A DNA stretch of 64,000 bases from Polytrichum commune. Taxonomy: Eukaryota; Streptophyta; Polytrichopsida; Polytrichales; Polytrichaceae. The stretch spans positions 5,084,001 through 5,148,000 of the forward strand of contig OX485809.1 in assembly GCA_950295325.1 (NCBI GenBank), in the 5' to 3' direction. Within the stretch, counting starts at the first letter, position 1. Each line of letters starts with the position of its first letter. The notes below the pieces were generated by a model that saw nothing but the letters and a program-made list of their open reading frames with translations, had not been told where the DNA came from and did not search any database. This document shows positions 12,845 to 23,790 of the stretch, piece by piece. The position numbers were made by a program, and so were the translations under genes.

Positions 12845-14187
12845 GTTGTTTTCTCGGGGGGGGGGGGGGGGGGCATTGGCGAAAAACGTAGGAACTACGT
12901 GCGATAAAATATAGGGTCTTGTATAAAAATTTGGCGTAAAATTTGTAAAATTATTAGATGTAGTATAGGGTGCTCTGGGATTGTGAAACATGATTATATG
13001 TAATATAGCATTTGACAAAACATGATTAAATTACCTAAGTGGTACATATAAACTAGCATGGAGAAAAAACGATAGTTTCAAAAACTAAATACTTTGCCAC
13101 CAAAATATGGCATGTTCTATATAGGAAGGGTTCAAAAGATAAGGGTGAAGGTTGGTACTAAGTGGGGCAATTGTTGGCAACCCATTGACTTGATGAAACG
13201 TGCAGTCCAGAACAGAAATAGAGAAACGCTCTTCTCAACTGCTATGGCTTACCTCCAGTGGTTCAAAAAACAGCCGGGTCTCAACAAATATAAGTATGTT
13301 GAGAGTGACTGTGTGTGGGTTGATGTGGATGCTATTATCTCAACTGTGTCTCTAGTGTATGAATCAACTAGCAAAATCTACACCTTAGATGAGGTAGATG
13401 CAAACTCATTGAATGAGTTCATTTCAAATAAAGAATAAAACCTGCTAAATTTGTACTATCTCACACATGTGGAGATATAATTTGGAAAAAAGGCTGAATG
13501 ATCATTAGTATACCTTGAAATCTGTAGTAGTCATTTCAGTTCGAGTACCCTCATATCTCCCACATGTGTAAATGGTAGCCTAGTTGGTTTAGGTGGATTT
13601 TGCTTGCATGGCGTGGGATTTTCCTCCAATGTGTAGGATTGGAAGATCAAGGCATCAATTGTAGGGCTTCTGCAAACCTTGTAAATGTGACTTTGAGACA
13701 CATGTGGCTGGCCTGTTCCCTAAGACCTCAAGGTTTCTAACTGTGTTATCCAACACAACTTTTATTCGTTGGCTCGTGTTGCTTAATGACATGTAATTGC
13801 AATCTTTTGTTGTTATTGTTTAGTGTTTTGCTTTGCCCGAACTTCAGTGTGACCCTGAACCTTAAACCCTAGTAAAATTAATGTTTGTTTCTCTTACTCT
13901 GTACACATGCTTCTAACGAGAATTCTACTATATCATACACTTTAAGGAATGGGGGCAATCAAGGGAAAATATTTTTATATAAGTAATATAGGGTACCATA
14001 AAATCAACCATCCAAGAATTTATAATTACCAATAGGGTGCAAATAATCACAACAATTTACCATTATTTCAAAAATTAACATCCCTTATAATCCTTTCTCA
14101 TAGGTAAATAGCCCCCATTTTAATAGGTCATTATCGCAAGTGTATGCAAAATATACAAGGGAGTCCCCCCCCCCCCGAGGTTGTTTT
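12845..14187. mobile_element. 1.33-kb DNA transposon, same CTCGGGG family, with 8-bp TSD
   Basis: The element is 12853-14179. It starts CTCG plus a long G run and ends in a C run plus GAG. The 8-bp word GTTGTTTT immediately flanks both sides (12845-12852 and 14180-14187). Like the 338-bp member it carries ACGTGCGA near the left end followed by an ATAGGGT word. The orientation of the two copies is the same. It contains the ORF at 13094-13438, which may be captured host sequence or part of an element gene. Four near-identical architectural features make the family assignment strong, although most internal sequence differs. Confidence 0.86.
13094..13438 (+). CDS. unrecognised ORF inside the 1.33-kb transposon
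   Basis: A 114-codon open frame; the first true ATG is at 13112, so the frame may instead be an exon. The protein is rich in aromatic and charged residues (GMFYIGRVQKIRVKVGTKWG, CVWVDVDAIISTV, YTLDEVDANSLNEF) and reads like a real folded domain rather than a random AT-rich ORF. I do not recognise the family. It sits wholly between the poly-G/poly-C ends of the transposon, so it moves with the element. No catalytic triad for a transposase is visible in so short a frame. Capture of a host gene fragment is the likeliest reading. Confidence 0.4.
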   Translation: MPPKYGMFYIGRVQKIRVKVGTKWGNCWQPIDLMKRAVQNRNRETLFSTAMAYLQWFKKQPGLNKYKYVESDCVWVDVDAIISTVSLVYESTSKIYTLDEVDANSLNEFISNKE

Positions 14188-14901
14188 CCATTTTTTGGCT
14201 ATAATTTTTTTTATTCTTAAAATTTTCATGAAGAATATTCCACATAGCAACCTATAATATTATAGCGACTACAAATATGAGACATTAGGTACTGAAAGTA
14301 TGAAATCTTACTCTTGTAACATGTACTATTTATACACCCAAACCCTAGTTGTGAGGTGAAATGTAAAGGAAATAAGAGATAGAATTTAATTGTATGTTAT
14401 ATCGTGAAAATTCTCATCGTGAAGTAAAGTGAACTGATGGGAATGCATATTTTATGATGTTATCAAGAATTTGGATCTTAATAATAAAAAATATATATAC
14501 AAAATGCAATGTGATAGTAAATGTCAGGTTTGATTAAGGAAACCAAAGAATACAACAGGATATTAAACATTATGGGACTTTGGGGTAATTTTGGGACAGC
14601 TGCGATGATCGTTGCGAGGTCATGGGGAACTCATTGGGAACTCGTTGGGAACGCGCTGGGAGGTCGTTGGGAACTCATGTGCTTGCCCAACACAGGCGAC
14701 ACAAATACGCCTTCTGATTTTATTAAACAAAAATATATTGTCATACAATATGGGAAATGCACCCACAATGTCCTTCAATGAATCACTACGTCTACGCTAA
14801 AACATATGTAATTAACCCATCCTGTAATAAATATAAATGCTTTTAAATTGGCTGAACTCGAATAGCTCTCTATTTGTGTCAATGCATTTTTTAACTGTGA
14901 A
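14188..14901. other. spacer with short G-rich repeats
   Basis: Contains repeated TTGGGAACTC-type words at about 14624-14680. The overlapping ORFs here (14521-14800) are built on these repeats and are not convincing genes. Confidence 0.45.
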
Positions 14902-15795
14902 TTACTGTAAGTTTTTGCGATACTCATTGGCCATAGACTCAAAGATGTTTGGCAAGTGAGGTCGGATTTCTAAAGATTGCTCCCACGCAACTTTCTCCAT
15001 GTACACCAAGTCTGGGATGCGGCTCTCAATATACCCCTTTTGCTGAGGGTCAAACCCAATATTCTTGGCCGCAAGCACCACATTCTCAAGGGTGTATATG
15101 CGATCACTAAGCAAAAGACACTTCGTATATCTCTCTAGAGCAGTGGTCATAGTCGTTTGTAGTCTCATGAACTTTCCCGTTACATCATCAATTTCCTCTG
15201 CTAAGTAGTTAAACTCGTCATCAATTGTTCGTTCCCCCCATGGGGGCTCTACCTGGCCCCGTTCCTCGTGTATTGGTTGGTCCATCTGACATGGAGCCAA
15301 CAGTGGTGGGATTGGGAGGTTCTCCTCTGTATGATCATAGACATGGTTCACCATCGCTAATGATTCAGGCTGGAGTATGTCATGTAAATGAGGTTCAATT
15401 TCTTGAGTGGCTTCCCACATAGCGTTCTCCATGAACTCCAAATCTGGTAAACGTTGTTGGAGTAACTCCACTTGGTTGACGGTGAGCCCTATGTTGGTGG
15501 CTGCATCCACCAACATCGAAAGCATGTGTGCGTTCATTCCAACCAAGCGGCATGATGCATATTCGTCTAGTGCGGCATCCTTGGTCATAGTCATTTGTAG
15601 TTCCATGAAGCGTTCCGTGCACACATCAATATCATGCAGTAAATTCAGGAACTCGTCGTCCATACTCCTCATTTCCACTGGGGGGCATAACGGGCGGGCC
15701 GGATGCGCTGCTTTTATTCTCTGGATCCACTCCCCAAATGTAGTTGGCCGGGGCGCTTTGGGTGTAGCGGGTGCTTTCAGGCGATCCACGGAGTC
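14902..15795 (-). CDS. unrecognised protein with two tandem ~100-residue repeats
   Basis: An acceptor-like TGTCAG at about 15796-15801 opens a phase-0 exon that reads DSVDRLKAP and runs ~297 residues to a stop at 14902. The protein carries two diverged copies of one domain. The first has MDDEFLNLLHDID, ERFMELQMTMT, DAATNIGL, LPDLEFMENAMWE and IEPHLHDIL. The second has IDDEFNYLAEEID, GKFMRLQTTMT, LAAKNIGF, IPDLVYMEKVAWE and IRPHLPNIF. The repeats look helical. I know no named family with this pattern. The gene lies downstream of, and on the same strand as, the ParB-MTase-HAD relic and could be part of the same element. The 5' part of the gene was not found. Confidence 0.55.
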   Translation of the reverse strand, partial: DSVDRLKAPATPKAPRPTTFGEWIQRIKAAHPARPLCPPVEMRSMDDEFLNLLHDIDVCTERFMELQMTMTKDAALDEYASCRLVGMNAHMLSMLVDAATNIGLTVNQVELLQQRLPDLEFMENAMWEATQEIEPHLHDILQPESLAMVNHVYDHTEENLPIPPLLAPCQMDQPIHEERGQVEPPWGERTIDDEFNYLAEEIDDVTGKFMRLQTTMTTALERYTKCLLLSDRIYTLENVVLAAKNIGFDPQQKGYIESRIPDLVYMEKVAWEQSLEIRPHLPNIFESMANEYRKNLQ

Positions 15796-16912
15796 CTGAC
15801 ATGACAGTGGATTGTACGAATAAGTGGTAGTTTAAATAGTGGTGCCACAAATTAGAGCATGTTGTGAGGGTGTGCCCAATGGTGGCCAAACTAGCCAAGA
15901 CCTGGGTCTTCTTTGCATTGTGAGCAGTCATGTATTAAGTTAGTATGCAAGACAAATAGGCGACATACATTGCGTGGAGGGTTAGGGTTCAGGTTCCATA
16001 CATTGTGTTTTGTGGAGCATCCGCATTACGTGATTGCAGTTACGGCAATTATTCAAATAATGTTGTGCTTGGTGTTGGCCTTCGTCTTGTCCTGACGGCA
16101 CATTACAAATTATGTAAACTTTGGTTCAATTATGCTCAACAATTTATGTTCAACAAATTGTGTACAACAAATCCTGGCGGACTTACATATCCCGTAGATG
16201 AGGGTACATCTTCATGCAGATGTTGACGCACAACTATGCAATGGGCTATGTCTTGCGGATATAGTGTGGGTATTCCGAGTGGGGCTGACCGTTGTGCACA
16301 CGGGTTGAAGGGGTAGGGTCTGGGTTTTAGGGAGCCAACGCACCATGGATCTAAACCAAGCATCTACAAAAGTGGAGGTTCGAGTGTACTTATGGTGCGC
16401 ACGTTTCGCATCGCACTAACAATGAATCTTGCGTATTCACACTTGTGAGCCTCAATCGCAATTTGACTGTAGGTTTAAACAATACCATTTACACATTAAC
16501 CTAGTACACTCGTTCAAATGGTGTGAACCACAAAGTGCCCATTGGTGTCATTCTTTATTCGACGGACAATGGTTCACCAGACCTTTTCATGGCATGATTG
16601 CTGGAACATGTAGTGAATTTTGGCAACTAGGATACTTGCGCACTTTGGTCCTGTATGAAATTGCTCGCGCCAGGACCAGATTGCGATAGTTAACTTGTGG
16701 GGAACAAAGTCCCATTACATAGTGGAATGGTTTCCACTATTCCATTTATGAAATCGATTGCAATATTCCTACACTATGGCTTATGCTACATGCTAATCTA
16801 CGAACACCAGCTATGGCGTGATCCCTGCCCATAATTGGGCAAAAGGGGATGCGTAACAAGGTCGCATATACAAACTGATCCTTAAAAGGTGGAGTTCATG
16901 TATGTTGGGGTC
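15796..16912. other. spacer between two minus-strand exons
   Basis: No gene is supported. ORFs at 16136-16363 and 16429-16689 lack splice or homology support. The missing 5' exons of the tandem-repeat gene may lie here. Confidence 0.4.
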
Positions 16913-17745
16913 CTAAAGGGAGTCCGGCCCGCCTGTTCGACAATCTCTCGCATAGTCAGGCAATCCAGCGCGCATAAGTCGCATAGCCCTTGAATTTGGG
17001 CCTTGACCTTCGATGAGGGAGATTTGGTACTCCCGTGTGGGTGCGGGGTGTGCGGTTCGCATGGCTGCGCGTGGACGTGGTGAGTCCCCGACGATGTTGG
17101 CCATATTCGAATCAACACCATTGACTGCAGTGACGGAACAAGCGTGCTTGGTGGATTGGCAACTGGGTTCATAAGTCTTCCCAATTGCAGCCAACCCAAC
17201 ACGCAAAATACGAACACCCCTTGAATTTGGGCCTTGCAGTTCGATTAGCGCGATTTGGTACTCGCGGGTAGGAGTGGGGCGCATGACGGTGAATGTATGA
17301 CCGGGCGCTGAGGAATCATCCACAGGAGGGAGCTTATTCAGATCAACACCCTGCAATATGACAAGAGAAACACTCCCCAATTTACCACGAATACATTCAT
17401 ATACATGCACACAATGAAGGTCGCCACATTTTGGAAAAAAATGAGATATTCATAAAAGTAGATATTTACAAAATGTGATTGGTTTCTATAACATTTGTTT
17501 CAATAACATTGGTTTCAACGCAAGTCGCGTATGAAATAGCCAAATTTACCAGACTATGTCCTTGTCGAGCTGATCCCGCGTGGGGCAAAGAACTTCTGTA
17601 ATCGCACTTGGCAGCCGGGACGCTTGAATGAGCCCTTCCCATAACTATTGGGCGTGCGTTACCCGGCGTCAACCCCACGAATGCACTGTGCTGTGAACTA
17701 GAGGGTGTGTATCCAGCTGGAGGGTGTGTATCCAGCAGGAGGAAA
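16913..17745 (-). CDS. unrecognised two-exon protein with duplicated PTREYQI motif
   Basis: Two exons fit: 17745-17550 (after TCTTCAG, ending at a GTAAAT donor) and 17350-16913 (after TTGCAG), joined in phase 0. Exon 1 is Ser/Pro/Gly-rich (PPAGYTPSSSQHSAFVGL). Exon 2 contains a ~55-residue unit twice: GVDLNKLPPV ... PTREYQIALIELQGPNSR and GVDSNMANIV ... PTREYQISLIEGQGPNSR, each followed by a basic hydrophobic segment ending in GL. The stop is at 16913. The start codon was not found. I do not recognise the family. The position just downstream of the HAD exon on the same strand suggests association with that gene. A tandem 18-bp unit at the start of exon 1 (about 17697-17735) encodes repeated GYTP-like residues. 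Confidence 0.45.
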
Positions 17746-17808
17746 CTGAAGATAGCATTACACACACAATGTTACATGGCATACAATACTAGTGAGCCCT
17801 TTTAGCAC

Positions 17809-18576
17809 CTATGGTTTTCGCACAATCTCTAGAGGCATCAAGTCGTGCCGGACGGAGTCCGTGTGGGATTGCGTGACTGCCAACTTCATTGGGTCGTTAT
17901 GCGGCACCGGTGGTTGCCCAAACCGATTAGTGATCACAAAATCCCGGACGTCAGTAATTTGTGCATTGAACATGCGCTGGAAGAAGGGCAGGAAAACTGC
18001 AGTCATGTCTGCGGTTGCCAGTCTGTTACTGGTAAATGTGTTGGGAAACAAAGCATTCTCGTCTGGATTACAACACGATTTGTAAGGGCTGTCGTCCACA
18101 AGAATAGTGTTAGAGGTTGTGGCAGTAATGCGCCCGGAATCGAGTGGTTGTGGTGGCCACCAGAACGCTCTGAGCAAATTCTTAAAATACATGACAGATT
18201 CTGGCTTTAGTGGATTCCTCAGCTCATTGTTCCACATGTCTTTGTATGTGGTGCAATCCTCTTGCCCAAGTACAAGCGAAGGCTTGGGCAGCTCGTCAAA
18301 TAGATATTGCACCAGAAGTCGGACAGTGGATCTTCTCATGGAAGACCATATGCAAACATGAAACATTTCAAACATCTTCTCCCAAAACAATTTGTAGCCA
18401 AGTCTAGGGAGCACAACTTTTGGCCCGACAAATGCGGGAATTTTGTCCGGTGCACGATCTTGCATGATCCATGTGGGGACAGTTACCATCTCGCGGCGAC
18501 GAGGAAGACAGTGGCAAAATATGCCATTCAAATTGAACACCACAATGAATCTGCGTCCGCGTACATCAGCAATCGC
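17809..18576 (-). CDS. FCP1/NIF-like HAD-fold domain exon (copy 1)
   Basis: This exon begins after CGGCAG with AIADVRGRR and ends at a TAG; it is 768 nt, exactly the length of the equivalent exon at 47720-48487. It shows the FCP1/NIF HAD layout: FIVVFNLNGIFCH for motif I, VCIWSSMR for motif II and TILVDDSPYKS for motif III, with LVLGQEDC between. FCP1-type enzymes dephosphorylate phosphoserine proteins such as the RNA polymerase II tail using DxDx(T/V). Here both motif-I aspartates are asparagine (NLN), so the nucleophile is missing and the domain is predicted inactive. In copy 2 only the second is changed. Confidence 0.7.
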   Translation of the reverse strand, partial: AIADVRGRRFIVVFNLNGIFCHCLPRRREMVTVPTWIMQDRAPDKIPAFVGPKVVLPRLGYKLFWEKMFEMFHVCIWSSMRRSTVRLLVQYLFDELPKPSLVLGQEDCTTYKDMWNNELRNPLKPESVMYFKNLLRAFWWPPQPLDSGRITATTSNTILVDDSPYKSCCNPDENALFPNTFTSNRLATADMTAVFLPFFQRMFNAQITDVRDFVITNRFGQPPVPHNDPMKLAVTQSHTDSVRHDLMPLEIVRKP

Positions 18577-19873
18577 CTGCCGACACGAACCACTGTCAAC
18601 TTCTTTTCCTACTGAACTAACTGAATATAAGAAATTACAACTCTTCACTGGATAAGTACCTTCGTATCCGAGCAACATATATGAATAGTAAGTTTTGTAA
18701 TGAGATTGATATGAACTAAGAAGCCGATACCTCGAACGATATGGGATTGAATTCCCAGCGATCGGAAAGGCCTAGGGAGTCTTGAGGACCCCTAGACATT
18801 AGTCTTTTAGCACTCCAATCTCCCGATCGAATACTCGGGGTGTGGTCCTACCGACTTTCGAGTAGTTATCACCATAAACAAAGAGTTTATCGTTAACAAG
18901 GTGTGTGAGGGGCGCATCCAGAGCCGTTTGCGTGTATGGTCCATCCTGAACCCAAAACTATTCGATGATAAATGAACAACGTTGTAGACAAGAATGAGAC
19001 CATGTATGAATTTCACATTCCAGTGGGCCAATATTCAGGTGTGGGTAACTTACATTGACTGGATTATTCGGCCGTATGGTGACAATGTCAGCAATACGTT
19101 TGTCTTCCTGCTTGTTGGGCATAGCTGGGACTCCGCCATACAGAGTTGACTTCACTGCCGTGGAGCTTGGATAGAAGTCGTCCCGTTCGGTATATCTCTT
19201 CACCGCCAGAGGGAGGCGATTGATATTTGCTCCGTCTGTAGGAACAACATCCACAATAGCTGCAACGGGCTTGGACCTATCAGGCGAGCCTCCGGAAGAC
19301 GGTGGTACAGGTTTGGAGACAAGAGGTGTGGTCAGTGGGGGCTTCGAGGCCACAGGCTTAACTACATGAGTGACTAGAAGATCGCCTTCCACACCATCGG
19401 GCGAGTCGTTTGGAGGAATAGATGCGCCAGGAGGGGCGTCCTGATCAGGTGCACATTTGCACAGAGCGGCCATAGAGCATGTCGGCGGCGACGCTAAATC
19501 AATGATCGTCAAGGGAGCCTGCGGATTGAAAGGCGTTGTTAAAGAGCGCAAGATAACACACCTCATTGCATGAAATATGGCTCAATGCTCACTTTATTGA
19601 AGACATTGGTGCAAATGTATGTTACAATTCCTAGACGGAGCAATCTCCAGTTCACTGTGTACGCTAGTGTTTAAGGTACATGTACACTACATGAATGGCA
19701 CTACAAATCTAGGGCTCCCGATAAATTAGCCACGTCCTATTCGCCAAGTGACTGTCCTATGGCGCGCGACCTCCGACCTGGATCAAACATCCAGGTGGAG
19801 ATTCAGTGACCAGCAGAGAAAAATTCAACAATGCACATTGATTCTAACCAAGGTCAGGCACATTGATTCTAAC

Positions 19874-22018
19874 CTGTTTGTCTGCTGGTTGCTCCTCTTC
19901 CAATGGCAATTCCACCTCGACGATGTCTGTTTGCGCAGCGACCTCCTTCTGGTTGGTGTCGTCCAATACAAGTGCAGGTTCCGTTTGGTGGGGAGTAACA
20001 ATATCCACTTGATCGAGTGGATCTTGCCGTCCCAGGGTCTCCTTTGGCACCTCAACAGCAAGGGGCACATGCGCTGGAGACGCAGCTGGCTGGGGCAGGG
20101 TCTGGGGCGATGGCATGGCTTGGGCCATTGCGTCCTTGAGCAGGGAGGATAGCAAGCCAGGCAAGGCCTTTCCCAATATGCCCATCATCTTCTCTTCCAG
20201 GGCGGCCTCTGTAATTGGAGGCTCCACCGGCGCCTTATGGCGTCACTTATGCCGATCCTTGGATCCTCGACTTGATCCACGAGACGTCTTCTTAGGCGTG
20301 TCCGCGTCTGCACTAGGCCCGACATCACTGGTGGGTGGTATAGACGTGATTGGCGCTGCATGAGCCGGTTCATCCACCTCTTTAGGGGGACTGGGAGGTG
20401 TTGGTGGACGGGTCTCGTTGTCGGCGTCGCTCAGTGACGGGGGCGTAGCATCGATTTGGCTAGGGTGGTCGTGGTCGTCGTCGTGCTCGATCTGGCTAGG
20501 GTGGTGGTCGTCGTCATGACCGTGTTCGTGACCTTCCTCATTGCGAGGCTCCTGAGCATTGTCTTCCTCCTCCTCGTCCAGGTGAGCTTGGCTGGAAGTT
20601 GCAAAGTCGAGGGTTTTGGCCTGTAGTGGCGAAGGCTCATAAGCACGAGGAGCAGAGTCAGGTTCTTCCATTGGAGTCTGGCAGATGGCCACCTCGTCGT
20701 CAGAGGGGGGGTCATGACCAGTGGATTCCGCCTTATCCACGGCGTCATCTGTGTCCTGCTCACTAGGAGCCTCCTCCGATTCATCATCATCCACCACGAC
20801 CTCATCTTCGGCCTCGTCCAGGGGATCCACGTCAATGTCCACGTCGTCTTCCAGTCGAATGTCCTCCTGTAGTTGGAATTCAACAATTAGAAGTGCAAAA
20901 AACGAGGATGAAAATGTGAAGGTAAGTGAAAAGACAGGTTTGCGAAAACTTACCAAAAGCATGGGAGGGGAAGCGACACGGTCTTGACGAATTTGCCCAT
21001 CGTGGGTATCATTGTCTTCGTCTTCATCTTCGAAGTCTGCTAGACGAAGCTGCCGCACTCGATCAATCATCGGCTCCAGAGTATTGATGAAGGCCGAATC
21101 CATATAGCAGAAGACGTTGAAGTCGTGCATCAAGGCGGCCGCAATCAGTTTCAGACCCCCAAAGAAATTCAACACCATCCCGCCAGGGGAACCCAAGAAT
21201 GACAGAAATTTGATATAAACTTCCATTCGAAGTTCGCCTCGATTCACTTCAAAAGACAACTCCGACCAATCTTTAGGGTTCGCTTTGTAGTGGGGGACAT
21301 CATCTGCTATCATAGGGCACTGGAAGACCTTCCATTTGGAGAGGACTTTTGGGCACACGAAGTAGTCGATGTAGATAGCACTGGAAGACCTCTTGCTATC
21401 TATTTCTTTGTCACGTGGCATATCCTCCGCAGGGCAAGGAAAATAGAAAGACGGGACGATTTGAAATGTATCAGCATGTCGACGTTGAAGAGCCGACATG
21501 AATTCTAATGCGGCAGCATGGTTTCGAATGTCTGAAACAATCATCCATGCAGGGACAGACTTTAGCCCAGGTGTCCACTCTGCAGAAGTTATGTATTTGA
21601 GCAGAGACTCCACGACGTCTTTGCTGACTGGTTGATCCACATTGCCAGGGAAGAACCTGAAGTCCAAAAACCCTGCCGCTAGTATGCATTTAGAAATCCA
21701 ATGCACATCATAAGTATCCTGCTTGGGAATCACCAGTCTTCTCTTGAGGACATTGTGAGACACCCACCGCGTGACGACCTGCCCAACACACTCGTTGAAG
21801 TCTGCTTGAAGCCACTTTCGTAGCATACGGTCGCATGCAGGGTTCGCCTCGAGGTTCTTGTAGTTGGGAGACCTTTTTTTGTTCAACCAACTGTCATCGG
21901 CAACCTGATATAGCTTCACCCATCTCGCCTTCGTGATGCCCCGACCGCGCTTAAATTTAGTCCACACATCCCGGTTGACGCATTCATAACCCTCCGAATC
22001 CCTGATTGTCGCGCACCT
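19874..22018 (-). CDS. MTase-like Rossmann fold plus acidic linker (copy 1 exons)
   Basis: Two exons separated by an 87-nt intron (20953-20867, GTAAGT to CTACAG) that is itself stop-free. The first carries a motif-IV-like FLDFRFFPG followed by WMIVSD, then LRMEVYIKFLSFLGS, and a motif-I-like MVLNFFGGLKLIAAAL followed by FCYMDSAF. This order (IV before I) is that of beta-class DNA amino-methyltransferases, but the catalytic DPPY/W is replaced by DFRFFPG and the glycine loop is altered. The second exon is a long Asp/Glu/His-rich linker (for example DDDHHPSQIEHDDDHDHPSQ) ending in a Pro-rich tail. An in-frame TGA at 20243-20245 interrupts it. The same segments occur in the same order at 44421-47379. 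Confidence 0.55.
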
Positions 22019-22987
22019 CTCCATGAGGAGTGGCCGAAACACCATGGGCACAAGGGGGACCCCGGAGTGACACCCGGGACTTGTGGCGCCGTTGGTGAGA
22101 GGGCCCAAGTGATCCTAGTGTGGGTGAGGGCCCCGGGCGTTGGGAACGCCTCCCACCCACAAAGACTAGGAGGCATGAGGGTGAGGCCATGAGCTATGCG
22201 TAGCTCATGGCGTGGTGATTCTAGAATGCTCAAGATCACCTCAATCGGAGGTGTGAGCTAGGAGTTATGGCCATTTGAGTGGGGTGCTGTCCCGGGACAG
22301 CGCCCTGGTACAGCAGTGCCTGGGAGTGATTCCCGGGACTGCCAAGGTTCAAACAGGCATAACTTCCTCAAGACTTTCCCGAATGGGGCAAGTGAGGAGT
22401 CCATCGGCATCTACGTGAAGCGTAGATGAAGATGGAGTGGTTGGTTGTTATGATCAGACATCATACAAGGAAGTTATGATGGTCTGAAGCTGCTGGGGGG
22501 GGGGTTCTAGGCCCAGCAGCTAAGGGAAAATGTCCACTTGGCCCCAACTCTTGGTAGAGAGACAAGAGGTTGGTTGACGGTGGGGTAGGGGCCCCGCGTG
22601 AAGTCCTAGAGGCTTATATGGGTGAGGTGGTGTGGCCTCACCCACCCGAGGCCGAACGGCACGGCCTCCATGGGCATTGGCCCATTGTGAGGCCATAGTT
22701 GCCTAGTATGGTTCGGGTTGTTGTAGTGTTGCTCCGGCAACGCGATGATCAACATAGGATTGGACTTCCATGGATGGAAGTCCACATTGGGGAAATGGGT
22801 TACCGATTAAGGGGTGAGTCCCGAAAGCAAAGTAGGAGGGTTGGTTCCCTCCTATGAACTATTGGTCCGGGGTAAGAGGAGCTATCCATTAGCATGGCGG
22901 AATGCGAAGGGTTAGCGCTCGTAACCTTTGCTAGAAACGAAAATTGGCAAGATTATTAAGGGACCTAGCAAGGGTTGCGACACTGAC
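22019..22987. other. GC-rich ~970-bp segment in an intron position
   Basis: A GTCAGT donor after the codons for GLW (exon end at 22988) and the resumption of homologous coding near 22018 place this stretch in an intron. It is far longer and more GC-rich than the other introns and repeats words such as CCCGGGAC. The homologous copy 2 has no intron here. An old transposon insertion is likely; I could not define ends or a duplication. Confidence 0.5.
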
Positions 22988-23500
22988 CCACAATCCAAGC
23001 TTATGAGGATCACGTGCAGCTAGCTCTTGGATCAGAATGTTCTTCCACTTTCTGAAATTGCACCATGATTTCAAGTTTGCGACTTTAATGTTCTTGCACA
23101 CTCGGAGTATGACCCGCCGAATACCCTCCCCTTCCTTCACGTCCAAAATACGTTTGGCAGCGAGGTAGAAGTATGCCCTAGTGAGACCCGCCAGATGTTT
23201 GAAAGTCTCCCTTGACAGCGGCTTACAAGCGTATGGCTTCTCGTCGAATGGAGTTGCCGATTTCGACTTCTCGTGGCGGGCTCGGCTTCTCTGTTGAGCT
23301 TCCAAATGGTCGTCCAAGAAGGTGCGACCTGGTTTGTCGGGGTTGATCAACGTTCCACTCTCGTGTGCCGTAAAAACCTTCTTCCACAACTTCGATGTTT
23401 CGTCCAGAGCCATAATCAGTGTCAGCTCAGCATTGAGGTCGGAGTGTGTAATTCCCCTTGCAATTGCTGTGAAGGAGGCCTCCATGCTCGTCATAAAATT
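22988..23500 (-). CDS. helical region exon of copy 1
   Basis: A 513-nt phase-0 exon between CTTGCAG and GTCAGT. Its protein aligns by eye with the start of the second exon at 44421: ELTLIMALDETSKLWKKVF versus ELKLITATEETWAIWLRIF, GTLINPDKPG versus GDLINPDAEN, YLAAKRIL versus YRAAQHIL, and SWCNFRKWKN versus EWCEYRKKKT. It lies between the ParB-like and MTase-like parts. No function is known to me. Confidence 0.6.
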
Positions 23501-23538
23501 CTGCAAGCACAAATTTCAAATTAGAAACAATATGAAGT

Positions 23539-23564
23539 AGGTTCCACTCGATCGAGTGGAACCT
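23539..23564. repeat. family-B palindrome in an intron of copy 1
   Basis: A perfect 26-bp palindrome with core CCACTCGATCGAGTGG, inside the intron between the ParB remnant exon tail (ends 23606) and the exon starting at 23500. Confidence 0.9.
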
Positions 23565-23689
23565 CTAGCAGGGATAGAAGAGCTAGTTTGTGTGAGTGAA
23601 CTGACCTTCCAAGCCTGAGTTTTTTCTGGGTCTGTTGAGCTGCCAGAGGCGTTCACTCGCTGTTTTTGTGGCCTATTTAACTTCACCCA

Positions 23690-23790
23690 TACCCTTCACC
23701 CTTCACCCTTCACCCTTCACCCTAAACCCCTAAACCCCTAAACCCCTAAACCCTAAACCCTAAACCCTAAACCCTAAACCCTAAACCCTG
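23690..23790. repeat. interstitial telomere-type repeat tract
   Basis: Several CCCTTCA units lead into CCCCTAAA and then CCCTAAA units, the plant telomere repeat. The tract lies between the N-terminal exon of copy 1 and the short coding tail that matches the end of the ParB exon of copy 2 (TQAWK versus NPKWQ at the splice junction). The ParB core expected here is missing. Shorter tracts of the same repeat occur near 37131-37150, 50427-50452 and 53509-53529. Confidence 0.85.

Noticed and set aside
20721-20987. Ser-rich plus-strand frame in the acidic linker region
   Set aside because: Antisense of the Asp/Glu-rich linker of copy 1 (GAT/GAC repeats read as Ser codons).
23690-23790. A true chromosome end
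   Set aside because: The telomere-type tract is short and flanked on both sides by related coding sequence, so it is interstitial.
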